Shown here: positions 1 through 5,568 of the stretch, one piece after another | How positions within the stretch are numbered: the first letter of the stretch is position 1 | How the letters are laid out: every line of letters starts with the position of its first letter | Translations under genes and position numbers: made by a program | NCBI RefSeq assembly: GCF_937999985.1 | Contig: NZ_CALLDG010000024.1 | Span: forward strand, 1 to 5,568 | Source of the DNA: an uncultured Corynebacterium sp. | GTDB lineage: Bacteria > Actinomycetota > Actinomycetes > Mycobacteriales > Mycobacteriaceae | DNA: 5,568 nt | Direction: 5' to 3' | Notes under the pieces: generated by a model | The model's database searches: none | Seen by the model: only the letters and a program-made list of their open reading frames with translations | What the model was told of the DNA's origin: nothing

Positions 1-466
1 CCAGATCCAGCACTGCCAAGCCGCCCGGAGTGTGGCCCCGTAGCTCGACTACCTGCAAGCCGAGCTCCGGCAGCTGTGCACCAGCCAGGTCCAGTGGTTC
101 CCGGGAACCTTCGTCGTTTCCGTACACCCGATCCGGCGCCACGGGCAGCGCCTCGGCATCCAGGCGCGGCCCGTGGTGGCGGGCGCCTGTCGCCTTTAGG
201 ACGTCTGCCAGCGCGCGAGTGTGGTCTGCATGCTGGTGGGTAGTAAGCACATCGGTGATGCGCACACCCAGCCGTTCGGCCAGGCCCAGCAGGTGTTCTG
301 CATCGTCGGCGGCATCCACCAGCAGCGCTTCGCCGCCCCGGCACAGCAACCAACAATTGTTGTCCATAGAACCCACGGTCGTTACTGCGTACGTATGGGC
401 GTCAGAATTAAGAACCTGCACGTCGCGCGGTGCGGAAAGATGGCTAAATTCAGTAACTTGCTGCAT
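1..466 (-). CDS. MBL-fold metallo-hydrolase (glyoxalase II-like), partial, C-terminus outside window
   Basis: The first 155 codons of a metallo-beta-lactamase-fold hydrolase; the gene continues past the left edge. Seen: a core strand with VGSMDNNCWLL (about residues 31-41), then LLVDAADDAEHL (48-59), the metal-binding motif H77-Q-H79-A-D81-H82 in TTHQHADH, and a second metal-ligand motif GHTPGG with His145. These are the usual binuclear-metal ligands of hydroxyacylglutathione-hydrolase-like proteins, and the later Asp and His ligands would lie outside the window. The ATG at 464-466 is the most upstream start possible, because an in-frame TAG lies at 476-478. No Shine-Dalgarno is visible, but a TAGTGT box 7 nt upstream suggests a leaderless mRNA. 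It is divergent from uvrA across 74 bp, an arrangement also known from M. tuberculosis (Rv1637c/uvrA, from memory). Family assignment is firm; the substrate is unknown and no signal peptide is seen, so it is probably cytoplasmic. Confidence 0.9.
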   Translation of the reverse strand, partial: MQQVTEFSHLSAPRDVQVLNSDAHTYAVTTVGSMDNNCWLLCRGGEALLVDAADDAEHLLGLAERLGVRITDVLTTHQHADHTRALADVLKATGARHHGPRLDAEALPVAPDRVYGNDEGSREPLDLAGAQLPELGLQVVELRGHTPGGLAVLDL

Positions 467-472
467 GGCACC

Positions 473-478
473 ACACTA
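473..478 (-). promoter_or_regulatory. Candidate -10 box (TAGTGT) for the MBL hydrolase gene
   Basis: On the minus strand TAGTGT fits the actinobacterial TANNNT -10 pattern. Its last base (473) is 7 nt before the A of the hydrolase ATG (466), so transcription would begin at or next to the start codon. The lack of a purine-rich ribosome site upstream of the ATG agrees with a leaderless transcript, which is common in corynebacteria and mycobacteria. No convincing -35 hexamer is seen. Confidence 0.35.
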
Positions 479-481
479 GCG

Positions 482-504
482 ATGTCTCGGAGATGGCGTA
501 GACT
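482..504 (+). promoter_or_regulatory. Candidate uvrA promoter resembling the RecA-independent (PafBC-type) DNA-damage promoter
   Basis: TAGACT at 499-504 is a good TANNNT -10 box. Exactly 8 bp upstream lies ATGTCTCGG (482-490). The mycobacterial PafBC/RecA-NDp element is TTGTCRGTG-N8-TANNNT; here the TGTC core and the final G match (5 of 9), the spacer is exact, and the -10 matches at all fixed positions. An ordinary -35 hexamer about 17 bp upstream (476-481, CTAGCG) is not convincing. Transcription would begin near 511, giving a leader of about 30 nt. Being a promoter is likely; control by PafBC is an inference from a partial match. Confidence 0.45.
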
Positions 505-510
505 AGCAGG

Positions 511-524
511 GTTGATGCTTCAAC
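511..524 (+). other. Small inverted repeat at the predicted 5' end of uvrA mRNA
   Basis: GTTGA (511-515) and TCAAC (520-524) are perfect complements around a 4-nt loop, TGCT. The repeat begins where the transcript is predicted to begin and ends 4 nt before the AAGGAG site. It could be a weak 5'-terminal stem-loop in RNA or a short operator in DNA. A five-bp stem is small and could be chance. Confidence 0.3.
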
Positions 525-540
525 AATTAAGGAGTAAATA

Positions 541-541
<1 letters not shown>
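515..541 (+). other. Possible nine-codon upstream reading frame overlapping the uvrA start
   Basis: ATG at 515-517 opens a short frame reading MLQQLRSK. Its TAG stop (539-541) shares its G with the uvrA GTG start (TAGTG). With transcription from about 511 the ATG would be only about 4 nt from the mRNA 5' end, which actinobacterial ribosomes can use. The uvrA Shine-Dalgarno lies inside this frame. If translated, it could couple to or block uvrA initiation. The frame is also open further upstream, so its shortness depends on the predicted transcription start. Chance is a real alternative. Confidence 0.2.
529..534 (+). promoter_or_regulatory. Ribosome binding site of uvrA (AAGGAG)
   Basis: AAGGAG lies 6 nt before the GTG at 541-543, an ideal spacing. 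It fixes this GTG as the uvrA start even though it is not ATG. Confidence 0.85.
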
Positions 542-3365
<2,824 letters not shown>

Positions 3366-3387
<22 letters not shown>

Positions 3388-5568
3388 TCCTGCATCCGGG
3401 ACTGCTGGGGTTGCTGAGGCTGTTGCTGCATCGGCTGCTGCGGTTGTGGCATCGTCGGTTGCGGCTGCTGCAGGGGCTGCTGCGGAGGCGTCTTGTTTGG
3501 CTTCTCGCGGGTAATGGCGGCAACCAGTAGCACCATGCCGCAGATGAGGAACGCCAGAGCCTGCACAAGGCCACCGAGGACGGACAGGTCGTAGAAGACC
3601 AGCTTGGCGGTGGCAATGATCGCCAGCAGAAGACCGGGCTTGGAGTTGTTGCGGTACAGCAGGTACACCGCGCCCAACATCCAGCTGACGGAGATCAGCA
3701 CGTGGGACACCATGAACGAAAGCTTCGTTGTGGAAATGGCCATAGCAACAGCCGGGATTGCCGAGGAAGCAAGCACGAGCGTGACCACGCCGACGACCAA
3801 CATCGTCACTTCCGAGTTGGACTGCTTACCCGGAATCTCGCGTCCAGCGATTCCCCGCAGGCCGGTCTCGAGGAGGTATTGGTGGCGATACAGAAGTGCC
3901 ACCGCTAGCGCGAGGCTGACTACCAGGACGATCGCCGAGTCCGGGACACGCATGCTATCTGCCCCGACCCAGCTGCGCGGTGCGTAGGTGAACACCGCTA
4001 GGAAAGAGCACATTAGGGAGATCCATGCGACATTCTTAGGCATGCGCGGCAGTCCCCATACAACGGCTGCGGTGTATAGCAGCAGCCCCACAGCGACGAT
4101 GATGCTCCCATAGCCAAACGCCGAGGCCTCAGCGGGGGTATGCCGTAGCTCAGAATCCAACGCGTACCACTGGAAGAAGCGGATGATGAAGACAATGGGG
4201 AGAGTACCGGCGGAGATTATAAAAGCGAACGCATTGGCCAGCTGTGGGGGAAGCGGTTCTGTTCCTGGAATCTGGAAGTCCGCTTGGAAGATGCCACCGT
4301 TGACGCGAGCGATGATGTATGCGCACGCAGTTACTAGGGAGATAAAGACAACAGCCGCCCAGGAATTGCTGGACAACAGGCACACCGACGGAATGATCAC
4401 CACGGCAACTACGCCGCTGAGGTGAAGCTGGCGGGATGCAAACGGTGGGACGAAGCTGATAATCGTCACGAGCGCGAAGCCCACCACGCCGAGCAGGAAC
4501 GTCGAAAGTATGAAGGGGGCACTCAGCAGCATCGCGCAGATGTAAGTAATGGTCGCGGTGGTCTGAAGCTTGAACCACGGGCGACCCCAGCGGGCTGCGA
4601 AGCCGCAGATAGCGGCGGCGATCAGGCTGCCGGCGAAGTAACCATTGTGGATTTCGCGTTGTACTTCCTGGTCGGCGGGGAACATGGAGAGGAAGTTCGC
4701 TGCCGCCGGCAGGATGAATAGAGGCGCGAAGGCGGTGACGACCACCGCGAGAATCTCCTTCTTCCAGGCATAAGCCAAAGCCAATGCTCCGGCGCATATG
4801 ACCACCGTCAGCACGCTACCGAGCGCCTCACCGAACCATCCCAGGTTGAACACCGCGACCCAGAGGTCCGCCAAACCGCCCAGTGTGGCAACTATCAATA
4901 GCGCCGACGAGCTCACTCCGTCTGGTTGCTTCTTGTGCACGATCGTCGACGTCACGGCCAGGCCGCCACAGATCACCGCAGCGAGAATCACCGCTCCCTC
5001 CGGAGTAAGGATTCCGGAAGCGTAGGCCAGTAGAGCCAGGAAGGTGAGTCCGACAACCGTGATGGAGCCGCCAATGATCGCCAGCAGGCGAGTAACCAGG
5101 TCTTCCTTTTCCCACCACTGTTGCAGCTTGTTTGGCTCCTTTGGCTCCTGTTGCTTCGCTGCTGGTTGGGGCTGTGGCTGAGGGGCAACTGGTCGCGGAG
5201 CCTGAGGTCGCGATGCCTGCGGGCGGGGTGCCTGCGGGCGCGATGCCTGCGGGCGCGCTGGCGCTTGCTGCTGCGGCGGAGCGGGCTCCTGGCGTGGCGG
5301 TTGCGCAGAACGCGCCGGGTGGTGCTGCGCCTGTTGTGGCTGTTGTTGACGCTGAGCCGGCGTGGGCTGAGGTTGTGCGGGCTGAGGCTGCGCTGGTTGA
5401 GGCTTGGGAGCTTGAGTCTGCTCCACCTTGTGCTTGGCTGGCGAAGGGGAGTGCTTCTGTGCAGCCTGAGCCGGCGGGGCCTGCAAGTCCGGTTTGGGGC
5501 GCGGGGGAGGTGAGGCTGGGGGCGTCACTAAGGAAGAAGAACTAGCAGCGACTCGTTGTGCCTGCGAG
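3366..5568 (-). CDS. DUF2339-type polytopic membrane protein with Pro/Gln-rich termini, probably 5'-partial
   Basis: A large integral membrane protein of unknown function. Counting from the GTG at 5526-5528 it has 720 residues: a hydrophilic Pro/Gln/Ala-rich segment (1-132), a short charged linker LQQWWEKEDLVTRLL (135-149), roughly 17-18 hydrophobic segments from about 147 to 672, and a Pro/Gln-rich tail (678-720). The first segment (GGSITVVGLTFLALLAYASG) and the last ones (ATAKLVFYDLSVLGG, then an apolar helix) resemble the two ends of the DUF2339 domain, which is typically many-spanning with a variable hydrophilic N-terminus. The GTG has no ribosome site; the bases before it are pyrimidine-rich, and the frame stays open to the window edge (SQAQRVAASSSSL precedes it). 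The real start is therefore probably outside, and I extend the feature to the edge. The stop TAG (3366-3368) lies inside uvrA. Codon bias is weaker than in uvrA. No enzymatic motif is seen; an envelope role is only a guess. Confidence 0.85.
5131..5148. repeat. Tandem 9-bp duplication
   Basis: TTTGGCTCC occurs twice back to back (5131-5139 and 5140-5148). On the minus strand it encodes the doubled tripeptide EPK-EPN just before the first membrane segment of the DUF2339 protein. The frame is kept, consistent with a small slippage duplication in the linker. Confidence 0.75.
5195..5254. repeat. Four tandem 15-bp units in the Pro/Gln-rich region
   Basis: Units: GCGGAGCCTGAGGTC (5195-5209, degenerate), GCGATGCCTGCGGGC (5210-5224), GGGGTGCCTGCGGGC (5225-5239) and GCGATGCCTGCGGGC (5240-5254). 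Units 2 and 4 are identical. In the coding (minus) strand each unit is five codons, giving alternating RPQAS and RPQAP. It is an in-frame coding minisatellite, likely to vary in copy number between strains. Confidence 0.8.
5364..5408. repeat. Three degenerate 15-bp units (Gln/Pro/Ala coding)
   Basis: GGGCTGAGGTTGTGC (5364-5378), GGGCTGAGGCTGCGC (5379-5393) and TGGTTGAGGCTTGGG (5394-5408) are related tandem units of 15 bp. They encode successive copies of a Q-P-A-Q-P type pentapeptide near the N-terminus of the DUF2339 protein. The period is the same as in the repeat at 5195-5254, but the unit sequence differs. Confidence 0.6.

Noticed and set aside
30..479. Plus-strand Ser/Arg-rich frame of 149 codons
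   Set aside because: Its composition is typical of an antisense frame in GC-rich DNA; the minus strand encodes a clear MBL-fold protein over the same bases.
511..524. LexA/SOS box at GTTGA-N4-TCAAC
   Set aside because: Actinobacterial LexA boxes read TCGAAC-N4-GTTCGA. Here the arms are in the opposite order and lack the CG, so this is not an SOS box.
3388..3490. Rho-independent terminator after uvrA
   Set aside because: No GC-rich stem followed by a T-run is seen; the stretch is the CTG/TTG-rich code for the Q/P tail of the convergent gene.
5195..5254. CRISPR-like array
   Set aside because: The units are 15 bp, contiguous, without spacers, and in frame within a coding sequence.
5121..5545. 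Plus-strand Leu/Arg-rich and Ala-rich frames over the repeat region
   Set aside because: They are read-outs of the same low-complexity repeats in other frames. The minus-strand frame continues into an obvious membrane protein and is the real one.

Overview
The window looks like a chromosomal segment of a high-GC actinobacterium, most likely Corynebacterium or a close relative. The reasons are strong G/C third-position bias in uvrA, GTG starts, TANNNT-type -10 elements, the actinobacterial form of UvrA, and a divergent metallo-beta-lactamase (MBL) fold gene next to uvrA, an arrangement I recall from mycobacteria and corynebacteria. The genus is an inference; no rRNA or species marker is present.

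Layout: (1) Positions 1-466, minus strand, hold the N-terminal 155 codons of an MBL-fold hydrolase that runs off the left edge. (2) Positions 467-540 are a 74-bp divergent intergenic region. It holds a candidate leaderless promoter for the hydrolase. On the plus strand it holds a candidate DNA-damage-type promoter (TGTC core, exact 8-bp spacer, TAGACT), a small hairpin, a nine-codon upstream reading frame and a good Shine-Dalgarno site for uvrA. (3) Positions 541-3387, plus strand, are a complete uvrA, the damage-recognition ATPase of nucleotide excision repair, with all ATPase and zinc motifs visible. (4) Positions 3366-5568, minus strand, are a large polytopic membrane protein of the DUF2339 type. 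Both of its ends are Pro/Gln-rich, its 3' end overlaps the 3' end of uvrA by 22 bp, and its true start probably lies beyond the right edge.

How they fit: only uvrA has a known role here. The hydrolase and the membrane protein are transcribed against uvrA, so they form no operon with it; their proximity is conserved synteny at most. I see no mobile element, CRISPR array, RNA gene or phage signal, and no clear novel system. The points most worth a second look are the uvrA leader (promoter type, hairpin, and a uORF whose stop overlaps the start codon), the overlapping convergent gene ends, and the low-complexity termini of the DUF2339 protein.
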